DNA of 14,045 bases from an uncultured Succinatimonas sp. (GTDB lineage: Bacteria; Pseudomonadota; Gammaproteobacteria; Enterobacterales; Succinivibrionaceae). Each line of letters starts with the position of its first letter. Position 1 is the stretch's first letter. Below, piece by piece: positions 1-7,239 of this stretch. A program made the translations under genes and the position numbers. Below the pieces are notes generated by a model that searched no databases, was not told where the DNA came from, and saw only the letters and a program-made list of their open reading frames with translations. The DNA is taken from contig CABQMD010000008.1 in the NCBI GenBank assembly GCA_902465145.1, positions 1 to 14,045 on the forward strand. The letters are read 5' to 3'.

Positions 1-678
1 GATTAGGTTCAACTTATCTTTATTTTTATCAAAATTTCTATGAGTGATATTCTCAAAGTGATATCTGTAATCAACCAGTTTTTGCTTTAAAATGGTAAAA
101 TTTGTTTTTCCTACAAATTGACACCAGAATTCGTAATCCTCGACACCATCAAATTTACTGTTATATCTAAGATTATTTGATTCAATTACGCTTTTTCTGA
201 ACATCACACTGGAATTACAGAAACAACAACCTTTAAACAACAAAAATGACTCAATATCTTTTTGTGAGGAGATATACGGAAATTCAGCAAAATGTTTTTT
301 ATCATTCCCGATAACATTAACTAGACCGGCTACCAAACCACATTCTTGATGCTCATCAAGATATTTAACCTGCTCGGAAAATCTATTAGGCTTAGAGATG
401 TCATCAGAATCCATTAAAGCTATGTACTTTCCGTCAGCTTGTTCCAAGCCGTAATTTCTTGCTGCAGATGTACCTTGATTTGTTTTAAATTTGGTTAATT
501 TAATTCTCGGATCTGTAAAACTATCAAGGCAGGAAAGAGTTGCTCTATTTGATGAACCGTCATCTACAATAATTAATTCAAAATCAGAAAAAGACTGATT
601 TAAGATGCTGTTTACTGCTTCTTTTAAATATGCAGGATTAGTGTTAAAAACAGGCATGATCACAGATACAACCGACAT
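1..678 (-). CDS. Family 2 glycosyltransferase (GT-A fold), C-terminus cut by window edge
   Basis: This is the N-terminal 226 residues of a GT2 glycosyltransferase, open to the left edge and so partial. It should transfer a sugar from a nucleotide-sugar donor during surface polysaccharide or LPS building, on the cytoplasmic face of the membrane. The start VSVIMPVFN (residues 4-12) is the usual first beta strand. IIVDDGSS (36-43) is the nucleotide-binding loop, MDSDD (89-93) holds the metal-binding DxD, and GVEDYEFW (178-185) carries the ED motif whose Asp181 is the expected catalytic base. The start at 678 has GAGG 11 bases upstream, overlapping the stop codon of the HTH gene before it, so the two are probably co-transcribed and coupled. 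The region is visibly AT-richer than the genes to the right, as is common for transferred glycan loci. The acceptor and sugar cannot be told from the sequence. Confidence 0.93.
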   Translation of the reverse strand, partial: MSVVSVIMPVFNTNPAYLKEAVNSILNQSFSDFELIIVDDGSSNRATLSCLDSFTDPRIKLTKFKTNQGTSAARNYGLEQADGKYIALMDSDDISKPNRFSEQVKYLDEHQECGLVAGLVNVIGNDKKHFAEFPYISSQKDIESFLLFKGCCFCNSSVMFRKSVIESNNLRYNSKFDGVEDYEFWCQFVGKTNFTILKQKLVDYRYHFENITHRNFDKNKDKLNLI

Positions 679-691
679 CAATTATTTAACC

Positions 692-901
692 TCAAGCTTT
701 AAGAAAAATATTGAAAGCCGTGTCCGGGCTAAGACCTAAGTATTTGGAAATTTTGGATGCCAATTCCAGTGAAAAAGGTTTACCTGAGGCTTTGCTAAAA
801 CGGGAGTAAAGAGTTGCGTCGCTAACACCGATGGCTGCTGCTACTTTGCTTATGGTCAGTCCTTGTCTGACGATTTCAGCCTTAAGCAAATCTATGTTCA
901 T
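692..901 (-). CDS. Small XRE-like helix-turn-helix regulator
   Basis: This is a 69-residue protein made almost wholly of one helix-turn-helix domain. The segment LTISKVAAAIGVSDATLYSR (residues 15-34) has the pattern of a Cro/XRE-type HTH, with GVSDATLYSRF as the recognition helix. No sensor or effector domain is present, so it is probably a dimeric DNA-binding repressor or a phage-derived regulator. It lies directly upstream of the glycosyltransferase with a 13-base gap, and its stop codon overlaps that gene's GAGG, so it heads the same transcript. No strong Shine-Dalgarno precedes the ATG at 901. The tandem 10-base repeats at 941-960 are a candidate self-operator. The HTH assignment is firm; the target genes are inferred from position only. 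Confidence 0.75.
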   Translation of the reverse strand: MNIDLLKAEIVRQGLTISKVAAAIGVSDATLYSRFSKASGKPFSLELASKISKYLGLSPDTAFNIFLKA

Positions 902-940
902 AACTTACTACAACAAGCTACTTTTATATTGAAACGATAC

Positions 941-960
941 ACTTTTGCATATTTTCGCAT
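941..960. repeat. Tandem 10-bp repeats, candidate HTH operator
   Basis: ACTTTTGCAT is followed directly by ATTTTCGCAT, with 8 of 10 bases identical. The period is one helical turn, so a protein could bind both copies on one face of the DNA. They lie 40-60 bases upstream of the HTH gene start, where its promoter should be, so autoregulation is a reasonable guess. Binding is inferred. Confidence 0.35.
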
Positions 961-1172
961 TAATCAATAAAAAAAAAATGCTCATTTTGTATCAAAGGCT
1001 TTTATACCTAATTCTTATGTGTTCACTTAGCTGATTTTTTTCGGTTTATTTGAAAGGTCTCTCTTAAGTCAGAGCATCAAGAACTTGATAACCGCACTTC
1101 TCTTATCTCTTGGCATTGAGGGAACTCCATTAGGCAACACGGTTAGCAATCCAAGCGGCAACGATCGACATT

Positions 1173-1195
1173 TGTTAAAATATGAGAAAGGGGGA
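1173..1195 (+). promoter_or_regulatory. Extended -10 promoter and ribosome binding site for the PTS-like gene
   Basis: TGTTAAAAT at 1173-1181 fits an extended -10 (TGn followed by TAAAAT). No good -35 lies at the usual distance, which extended -10 promoters tolerate. AAGGGGGA at 1188-1195 is a strong Shine-Dalgarno 5 bases before the ATG at 1201. The -10 is so close to the RBS that the leader would be very short, so the promoter call is tentative while the RBS is clear. Confidence 0.4.
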
Positions 1196-1200
1196 TAGCT

Positions 1201-2643
1201 ATGGCAGGAAACACAACAAGGAGCCTTGGACAGAAATCACTGATCCTGCTGTTGCCGCTTTTGTGTCTGGCTCTCATATCCTCAGGACTTGATCCACGTT
1301 TGCCACAATACCTGTCGGAAAACTTGCGCGTTTGGATGTTGTCTTTCTCATCCATTTTTCTTCCGGGATTGTTTGCCACAGCAGCTGCGTGCATGATCCC
1401 GACAAACTGGCGCTTTATGCAGGTAATTTCCGTAGCCTGTGCTTATTCGGTATTAACGGCCTATGATCCAAAAGGCCTGCAGGATCTCAGCAACAGCCCT
1501 ACGGTTGCAGTATTGTCAGCTCTTGCCGCAGCATTGCTTTATCTTCCGTCTGAATACCAAACCTTAAGATCATCTAAAAATGCTGTTTACCTTTTATTAA
1601 GATCCTTATTGCTCTCAGGTGCTGTTTACGCATTCATGCTTTCAGTGATCGCCGCTTTGGCAAACTTTATCGATCTTACTTTCAGCAGAACTTTTCAAAT
1701 TTCCGCACTTACCGCCGTCATCGCCCCGATCTTTACCGTCATGCAGACAGCAGGTTACACTGCCTTTATTTCCGAACTCCAGCCGCTGCAATCCTCAGAT
1801 CCGCATATGCTCGCCGTATCTTCAGCAGTGGTATGCTCAGTGCTCATCTCACTTCCCATACTGATGCTGTCATCTGCTGTAACGGCAAAACCTAACCAAA
1901 GACTGTTTTTGGTATCTCTTGGGATCATCACGTTGATCACCTCACATATAGGTGTCTGTGTTTCCATCGAACTTACGGTACTGCTGCTTTTTTTTCCGGG
2001 GATCTATGTACTGTTGCTGCTGTCATCAACTCTGCTTGCTTGGAGTTGTTATATGCTTCAGGCCAGTTTTCTCTCGGGCATAGTGCAACTGTATCAGCCT
2101 GATCTCATCATGGTTTCCACCGATTTCTTCGGCTTGAATAATGACGATCGCCTGTGTCTTGCGCTGTCAGTACTCATCCCCGCTCTGCTCGTACTTTGCA
2201 TGTGGCTTTTACAACTGCGTTACGGCTATATCCTAAAAGGGCATCAGGATCCATCTTCCCTGCGCTACCGCATCCAACGCAACAGCAATCCCGATCTCGT
2301 TACTCTGGCTTTATTGCGCGCAATAGGCGGGATCTCAAATATCAAACAAGTTCACCGTCAGGGCGGAGAGCTGTTAATAGAGGTAAACGATCTTGAAGCA
2401 GTATCTGTCCAGAATTTAACTTCAATTTGCAGAAAACATCCTAGTATGGACAGGATGCGACATTTGCTCATTTGTTATGCAGGATTCAACAGTGCGGTGA
2501 TCTCAAAACGTCTGTCGGCCTTTATATCAAACGGCGCTCTGCGATCCGACAATACCATACGAATAAATCCGAAATTCAGTATCAGCGATTTTGTAAAACA
2601 TCGTGATCAAAAACAAGGAATACATACCCATGACCGAAAATAA
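1201..2643 (+). CDS. Degenerate glucose-family PTS EIICB-like membrane protein
   Basis: This 480-residue protein has about ten hydrophobic segments between residues 12 and 338, followed by a soluble C-terminal domain. The length and order match glucose/N-acetylglucosamine PTS EIICB (about 480 residues). Residues 371-396 (ALLRAIGGISNI, then VHRQGG, then ELLIEV) follow the EIIB pattern LGGxxNIxxVxxCxTRLRVxV. The phosphorylated Cys is replaced by Gln387 and TRLR by GELL. The EIIC signature GITEPIEF also appears decayed, to GVCVSIEL (251-258). If the family call is right, the protein cannot carry phosphate in the usual way and may bind sugar as a sensor or have a new role. The frame is intact and the last 14 bases overlap prmA, so it is not an obvious pseudogene. 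The alternative is an unrelated polytopic membrane protein with chance EIIB resemblance. Confidence 0.6.
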   Translation: MAGNTTRSLGQKSLILLLPLLCLALISSGLDPRLPQYLSENLRVWMLSFSSIFLPGLFATAAACMIPTNWRFMQVISVACAYSVLTAYDPKGLQDLSNSPTVAVLSALAAALLYLPSEYQTLRSSKNAVYLLLRSLLLSGAVYAFMLSVIAALANFIDLTFSRTFQISALTAVIAPIFTVMQTAGYTAFISELQPLQSSDPHMLAVSSAVVCSVLISLPILMLSSAVTAKPNQRLFLVSLGIITLITSHIGVCVSIELTVLLLFFPGIYVLLLLSSTLLAWSCYMLQASFLSGIVQLYQPDLIMVSTDFFGLNNDDRLCLALSVLIPALLVLCMWLLQLRYGYILKGHQDPSSLRYRIQRNSNPDLVTLALLRAIGGISNIKQVHRQGGELLIEVNDLEAVSVQNLTSICRKHPSMDRMRHLLICYAGFNSAVISKRLSAFISNGALRSDNTIRINPKFSISDFVKHRDQKQGIHTHDRK

Positions 2644-3517
2644 CGAATGGATGCAGATCAAACTGCGCACTACCAACAAACTGTCAGATACCGTATCTGA
2701 TCTTTTAGAACAGTTGGGAACTCTGGCCGTCACTTTTGAAGATGCCGAGGATTCTCCCATTCTCGAACCGCGCCCCGGTGAGCGTCGCCTCTGGCCCAAT
2801 ACCGAAGTTACGGGACTTTTTGAAAAAGGAACCGATCCTGCACCCATACTTTCAGCCTTGCGTACGGTACTTGGCGATCACATTCCCATGGCTGCAGCAG
2901 GTCTTCAGGATCGCAACTGGATCCGTGAATGGATGTCTCAATTCAAACCCATCAAATGCGGAAACAGATTATGGATCTGTCCTTCATGGCTGCATGTGGA
3001 AGATCCTGATGCCGTCACCGTTATGCTCGATCCTGGCTTAGCCTTCGGTACCGGTACTCACCCTACCACCTGGCTGTGCCTTAACTTTTTAGATTCTCTT
3101 GATTTAAAAGGGAAAAGTGTGGTGGATTACGGCTGCGGCTCGGGTATTTTAGGAATAGCCGCATTAAAACTCGGAGCTTCTGTTGCATCAGGGGTGGACA
3201 TAGACGATCAGGCCATCTTGGCATCTGATGAAAACTCCGAGAGAAACGGGGTCAAAGGACGTTTCACACTTTATTTGAATGAAGCTGCTGCCGATGTAAA
3301 ACCTGCCGATGTAACCGTAGCCAATATTCTTGCTGGTCCTCTTGCCGAACTTGAGCCTGAAATTGCCCGCTTAACTGCCAAAGGAGGTGCTTTGGCACTT
3401 TCTGGGGTACTGGTAGAGCAGGCAGAAGAGGTGAAAAAAGCTTATGAAAAAGATTTCATCATGGGTGAGGTAAAGTCCCGCGGCGACTGGGCTTTGCTTA
3501 CCGGAATAAGAAAATAG
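2630..3517 (+). CDS. prmA: Ribosomal protein L11 methyltransferase PrmA
   Basis: PrmA uses S-adenosylmethionine to trimethylate ribosomal protein L11 in the cytoplasm. From the ATG at 2630 the protein has 295 residues, against 293 in E. coli. The N-terminal substrate-recognition domain is followed by the linker GLQDRNWIREWM (91-102) and the family signature DPGLAFGTGTHPTT (134-147). The SAM-binding motif VVDYGCGSGILG is at 164-175, and VANILAGPL (230-238) is the catalytic NxL-type loop. AAGGAA at 2615-2620 lies 9 bases before this ATG and supports it over an in-frame GTG at 2603. The start overlaps the end of the PTS-like gene, so translation is probably coupled. In many gammaproteobacteria prmA is followed by dusB-fis; here a BREX-type cassette follows instead, which marks a rearrangement or insertion point. 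Confidence 0.97.
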   Translation: MTENNEWMQIKLRTTNKLSDTVSDLLEQLGTLAVTFEDAEDSPILEPRPGERRLWPNTEVTGLFEKGTDPAPILSALRTVLGDHIPMAAAGLQDRNWIREWMSQFKPIKCGNRLWICPSWLHVEDPDAVTVMLDPGLAFGTGTHPTTWLCLNFLDSLDLKGKSVVDYGCGSGILGIAALKLGASVASGVDIDDQAILASDENSERNGVKGRFTLYLNEAAADVKPADVTVANILAGPLAELEPEIARLTAKGGALALSGVLVEQAEEVKKAYEKDFIMGEVKSRGDWALLTGIRK

Positions 3518-3528
3518 ACATTTTTTGA

Positions 3529-3560
3529 GCATTTTGATGCTTTCTTAAGGGTCAAAATGC
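3529..3560. repeat. Perfect 9-bp inverted repeat between prmA and brxD
   Basis: GCATTTTGA (3529-3537) and TCAAAATGC (3552-3560) are exact reverse complements separated by 14 bases. No run of T follows on either strand, so it is a poor intrinsic terminator. It sits 12 bases after the prmA stop and about 90 bases before brxD, where an operator for a dimeric regulator of the cassette could be. A transcript-end or processing hairpin for prmA is the alternative. Confidence 0.45.
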
Positions 3561-3597
3561 ACAAAATCACGGATTAAGACTAAAATCTCTAAGATCC

Positions 3598-3619
3598 ACG
3601 GCGAAAATTCGTACGCCGT
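3598..3619 (+). repeat. 6-bp GC-rich hairpin in the brxD leader
   Basis: ACGGCG (3598-3603) pairs with CGCCGT (3614-3619) around a 10-base loop. A moderately T-rich stretch (AAATATTTTG) follows, so it could end prmA transcripts weakly. It also lies only 16 bases upstream of the brxD Shine-Dalgarno, so as a leader hairpin it could affect translation. The fold is seen directly; its role is not known. Confidence 0.35.
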
Positions 3620-3648
3620 AAATATTTTGTTTGTCGGAGCTTTGTGAA

Positions 3649-5028
3649 ATGCCTTCTATCAGACCGCGCGAGCGCAACGCCATCATTCAGTCTTTGAGAG
3701 CCGGTGTCACCCCCAGAACGGGACTTGAACATATTCAGGTAGGACGCGTGAACGAGATCAAAGCCTTGATAGGCGATCTCGATAACATCTGCCAAGGCGG
3801 CAGTGCTTTCCGTCTGGTGATAGGAGACTTCGGTGCCGGAAAGAGTTTCTTTTTGCAACTCATACGCTACATAGCATTGCAAAAGAATATGGTGGTTTTA
3901 AACGCTGATCTTACCCCTGATCGCCGTTTGTGTGCTTCAGGCGGTCAGGCCCGCGCCCTCTACAAAGAGCTGACCCGCAACCTCTCCACCCGCGCGCACC
4001 CAGAAGGCAACGCCATGATCCCGCTTATCGAGAAATTCATCACCGAGCAGCGCCGCAGTGCCGATGCTCAGGGACGTGATGTGGAAAGCGTGATCAAAGA
4101 AAAATTGGATTCACTTGCCGAACTTGTGGACGGCTACGATTTTTCACAAGTGATCGCAGCCTACTGGCGTGGCTTCAACGAAGGCAACGATGAGCTTAAG
4201 AACAGCGCGGTAAGATGGCTGCGCGGTGAATACACTTCAAAACTCGATGCCAAAAAAGATCTCAACGTCAGATCGATAGTAGATGACAGCAGCGTTTATG
4301 ATTTTTTAAAGTTGCTTTCCCGTTTTTGCGTTCAGGCCGGATACAAAGGATTGCTCATCAATATCGACGAGATGGTAAATCTGTACAAACTGCCTTCTCA
4401 TACCGCTCGCAGCACCAACTATGAACAGTTGCTGCGCATCTTAAACGACTGCCTGCAGGGAAGTGCCGAACACCTAGGCTTCCTCATGGGAGGAACTCCA
4501 GAGTTCTTGATGGATCAGCGCAAAGGTCTTTACAGTTACGAAGCGCTGCGTTCACGCCTTGCCGAAAACACTTTTGCTCAGATAGCAGGAGTTGTGGATT
4601 ACTCAGGTCCGGTACTGATCTTAAACAATCTCTCCCCGGAGGAAATCTACGTATTACTTTGCAATATAAGAAACGTGTTTGCATCGGGGGATAAGGACAA
4701 ATATTTGGTGCCTGACGAAGCACTTACCGCTTTCTTGCAACACTGCTCTCAGACCATAGGCGATGCCTATTTCCGTACTCCGCGCAATACCATCAAAACC
4801 TTCGTCGACATGCTCTCGGTACTTGAGCAAAATCCCGAGATCCCTTGGACTTCGCTGATCTCGTCGCTCAATGTATCTAAAGAAGCGGCAGATGAGGAGC
4901 AATTAGTCACTTTAGATGAAAATAACTCAGAAACGTCGACGCAGGAACATTCAGCAACCAAGCAAGATACAAATACTGCCGTCTCAAACAGCGATGATGA
5001 CGACGATTTAACCTCTTTTAAACTCTGA
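3649..5028 (+). CDS. brxD: BrxD-like P-loop ATPase (DUF2791, BREX type 2 family)
   Basis: This 459-residue AAA+/STAND-like ATPase is of the type found as BrxD in type 2 BREX phage-defence loci. The N-terminal stretch RERNAIIQSLRAGVTPRTG (residues 7-25), followed by HIQVGR (28-33), is typical of the family. Walker A is GDFGAGKS (59-66, Lys65). Walker B is GLLINIDEM (234-242, Asp240-Glu241), and GFLMGGTPE (277-285) fits the sensor-1 strand. After about residue 410 comes a low-complexity Ser/Thr/Glu/Asp linker ending in five Asp and LTSFKL, which recalls the acidic tip of SSB. I chose the ATG at 3649 because GGAG at 3636-3639 is well spaced for it and the family start follows; a TTG at 3631 would add six residues. 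The stop TGA shares its A with the ATG of brxHI. No other BREX gene is nearby, so the exact job is unknown. Confidence 0.85.
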   Translation: MPSIRPRERNAIIQSLRAGVTPRTGLEHIQVGRVNEIKALIGDLDNICQGGSAFRLVIGDFGAGKSFFLQLIRYIALQKNMVVLNADLTPDRRLCASGGQARALYKELTRNLSTRAHPEGNAMIPLIEKFITEQRRSADAQGRDVESVIKEKLDSLAELVDGYDFSQVIAAYWRGFNEGNDELKNSAVRWLRGEYTSKLDAKKDLNVRSIVDDSSVYDFLKLLSRFCVQAGYKGLLINIDEMVNLYKLPSHTARSTNYEQLLRILNDCLQGSAEHLGFLMGGTPEFLMDQRKGLYSYEALRSRLAENTFAQIAGVVDYSGPVLILNNLSPEEIYVLLCNIRNVFASGDKDKYLVPDEALTAFLQHCSQTIGDAYFRTPRNTIKTFVDMLSVLEQNPEIPWTSLISSLNVSKEAADEEQLVTLDENNSETSTQEHSATKQDTNTAVSNSDDDDDLTSFKL

Positions 5029-7223
5029 TGGCGGAAATTTTTAAGAAACTTGATCCGGCCTTACAACGCTGGATCTTCAGGCAAGGGTGGCAGGATCTGC
5101 TTCCGGTACAAAAAGCCGCATTGGATCCCGTCTTGGAAGGTAAAAGCGACGTTATTATTTCCGCATCTACGGCAAGCGGAAAAACCGAAGCAGCCTTTTT
5201 GCCGGCTCTTACTGCCGTAAACCGTCCCGAAGTAAAGAAAGGCATACGCATACTTTGCGTATCACCTTTAAAAGCGCTGATTAACGATCAGTACCGACGA
5301 CTGGATCTCATGACAGGAGAGATGCATCTTAGGATCACCCCTTGGCACGGAGATGTAGGCGGGGGGCACAAAGATCAGCTGATAAAAGATCCGGACGGTG
5401 TCCTGCTGACTACGCCGGAATCACTGGAGTCTTTGCTTATAAGTCGCCGTCGCTGGCTAAAAGATGCTTTGGCACCTTTGCGCTATATCATTGTCGACGA
5501 ATTCCACGCTTTTATGGGAACTCAACGCGGTTACCAACTGCAGTCGCAATTGCACCGCGTGGAGAATTTATGCGGAAGACTTATCCCCCGCATTGCGCTC
5601 TCGGCTACTTTTTCAAATTCCGACGACATAGCCCTGTATTTAAGACCTCAGGGTAATATGCCCTGCAAAGTTGTAACCGGAGAAAAGACCGAAGAAGACA
5701 CTCTGGCTCTGCAATTGCGCGGTTATGCCGTGGATGTTCCCGTCAAAGACAAAAAAGAACCGCAGAAGGACGTGCACGAGGATCCTGAAAATTATCAGAA
5801 GCTTGCAACAGATCTCTTCAGGCTCATGCGCGGCAAAGTAAATCTGGTGTTTTGCAACTCGCGTTTTCAAACCGAGCTGATCGCAGGCATACTTCAGGAA
5901 ATGTCCGAGAAGACATTCGTACCCAACGAATTCTTTCCTCATCACGGATCATTATCAAAGGAACTGCGAGAAAGTCTCGAGCACCGTTTAATCGAAGGCA
6001 GACTGCCTACCACCGCAGTATGTACCGCAACATTGGAACTCGGCATCGACATTTCCGACGTGCAATCCATTGCACAGGTGGAAGCTCCTTTATCCGTAGC
6101 ATCCATTCGTCAACGTTTGGGCAGATCCGGCAGACGTGATCACAAATCGGTGTTAAGACTCTTTATTCCTGAGTATTTCTTTCCCGGGGAGCAGAATTTC
6201 TGTCTTTGCGAAAGTACTTTTATATCGGCAGCCATCATCAACTTGCTGTTACAACGCTGGTATGAACCGCCTTTAAAGCATGAATACGCTTTCTCGACCA
6301 TGTTGCAGCAAACATTGTCCGTGATCGCGTCTGTAGGCAGTGCTTCTGCAGGTCAACTGTATGCTCTGCTGTGCAAAACCGGATCTTTTACTCTTTGCTC
6401 ACCGAAGATATTTGCCGAATTTTTAAGAGATTTGGGAGCAAACGATCTCATAACTCAGTTAAACGATGGCACACTCACCTTGGGACTTGAAGGAGAAAAA
6501 CTGGTTTCCGATTGGAGTTTTTACTCTGCCTTCAGTGCTCCTCCTGAATACATCATAGAAAACGACGGCAGACGTGTGGGCAGCGTACCTTTGACCACAC
6601 CTTTGCAAGTCGGGGACTTTTTCATGTTCGCAGGCCGCAACTGGCAAGTGGTGTTTTTCAGTTCGGAAAAACGCGTGATCGGGGTAAAGAAAACCCCGTA
6701 CAGTGCAGCTCCTTTACTGGTCAACGGAAGCGGCGGTCAGGTACACGACAGAGTACGTGAAGAAATGTATCAGCTCTACTTAAAAGGAGAAGTTCCCCCT
6801 TATCTTAATAAGCAGGCAAAAATGAATTTCATGCACGGACTCATGACCTTCAAGAGATATCACATGGACAAGAAGCTTGTGATTGCCGCTCCCAAAGGAT
6901 TGGAGATTTATCCGTGGAAAGGTGATCGCATCATGCGAACCATGGGAATGATGCTGAAAAGACACAGTGTAAATTCCTCGGTATATTTATCGCACCTGGA
7001 GTTACAGTACTGCTCCTTGGATACCTTGCGCGAAGCGGTAAAAGAGATCTGTGCTCATCCTGAGATAACTGCTTTTGAACTTACCGACAAGATGGGAAAC
7101 CTCAACTACGAAAAGCATGATCACTATATAAGCAAGGATTTAAAAAGACTGAGCTATGCCTGGAGTTCTTTAGACGTACCGGGAGCTTTGGAGTGTTTTC
7201 GCAAGATCGCAAAGGAGCTGTAA
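5028..7223 (+). CDS. brxHI: BrxHI-like superfamily 2 DNA helicase (Lhr-type)
   Basis: This 731-residue SF2 helicase has two RecA-like lobes followed by a C-terminal region like that of Lhr helicases. It should use ATP to move along or unwind nucleic acid. Motifs in order: Q motif LLPVQKAAL (24-32), motif I STASGKTE (47-54, Lys52), Ia VSPLKALIND (78-87), Ib TTPESL (128-133), II DEFH (157-160), III SAT (192-194), IV VFCNSR (274-279), V TATLELGID (333-341) and VI QRLGRSGRR (362-370). All catalytic motifs look intact. The start has no good Shine-Dalgarno and depends on coupling to brxD through the TGATG overlap. This order and coupling match the end of type 2 BREX operons and of TerB-linked ATPase-helicase clusters. 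A general Lhr-family repair helicase is the alternative, but the BrxD partner argues against that. Confidence 0.87.
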   Translation: MAEIFKKLDPALQRWIFRQGWQDLLPVQKAALDPVLEGKSDVIISASTASGKTEAAFLPALTAVNRPEVKKGIRILCVSPLKALINDQYRRLDLMTGEMHLRITPWHGDVGGGHKDQLIKDPDGVLLTTPESLESLLISRRRWLKDALAPLRYIIVDEFHAFMGTQRGYQLQSQLHRVENLCGRLIPRIALSATFSNSDDIALYLRPQGNMPCKVVTGEKTEEDTLALQLRGYAVDVPVKDKKEPQKDVHEDPENYQKLATDLFRLMRGKVNLVFCNSRFQTELIAGILQEMSEKTFVPNEFFPHHGSLSKELRESLEHRLIEGRLPTTAVCTATLELGIDISDVQSIAQVEAPLSVASIRQRLGRSGRRDHKSVLRLFIPEYFFPGEQNFCLCESTFISAAIINLLLQRWYEPPLKHEYAFSTMLQQTLSVIASVGSASAGQLYALLCKTGSFTLCSPKIFAEFLRDLGANDLITQLNDGTLTLGLEGEKLVSDWSFYSAFSAPPEYIIENDGRRVGSVPLTTPLQVGDFFMFAGRNWQVVFFSSEKRVIGVKKTPYSAAPLLVNGSGGQVHDRVREEMYQLYLKGEVPPYLNKQAKMNFMHGLMTFKRYHMDKKLVIAAPKGLEIYPWKGDRIMRTMGMMLKRHSVNSSVYLSHLELQYCSLDTLREAVKEICAHPEITAFELTDKMGNLNYEKHDHYISKDLKRLSYAWSSLDVPGALECFRKIAKEL

Positions 7224-7239
7224 GAAATTTTTAAATTTC
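7224..7239. terminator. AT-rich palindrome between convergent stop codons
   Basis: GAAATTT (7224-7230) and AAATTTC (7233-7239) form a 7-bp inverted repeat with a two-base loop. It fills the seven-base gap between the brxHI stop and the end of yolD. It may act as a weak two-way transcript end. It lacks GC pairs and a proper T-tract, so the call is tentative. Confidence 0.3.

Larger units (their letters stand above)
902..1200. promoter_or_regulatory. Divergent intergenic region between HTH gene and PTS-like gene
   Basis: About 300 bases hold no credible gene. The left half is very AT-rich and should hold the leftward promoter of the HTH-glycosyltransferase operon; a TATAAA-like element lies close to the HTH start. 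An A-run occurs near 968-978. The right part (about 1080-1170) is less AT-rich and holds nothing I recognise. The short reading frames crossing the region lack coding character. The rightward promoter and the tandem repeats are listed separately. Confidence 0.5.

Noticed and set aside
1143..1394. 83-codon minus frame across the PTS-like gene start
   Set aside because: It lies antisense to a gene with a strong ribosome site and has no family features.
1201..2643. PanF pantothenate symporter, because of its size and its place before prmA as in enterobacteria
   Set aside because: The sequence lacks the sodium-solute symporter motifs and has an EIIB-like C-terminal domain instead.
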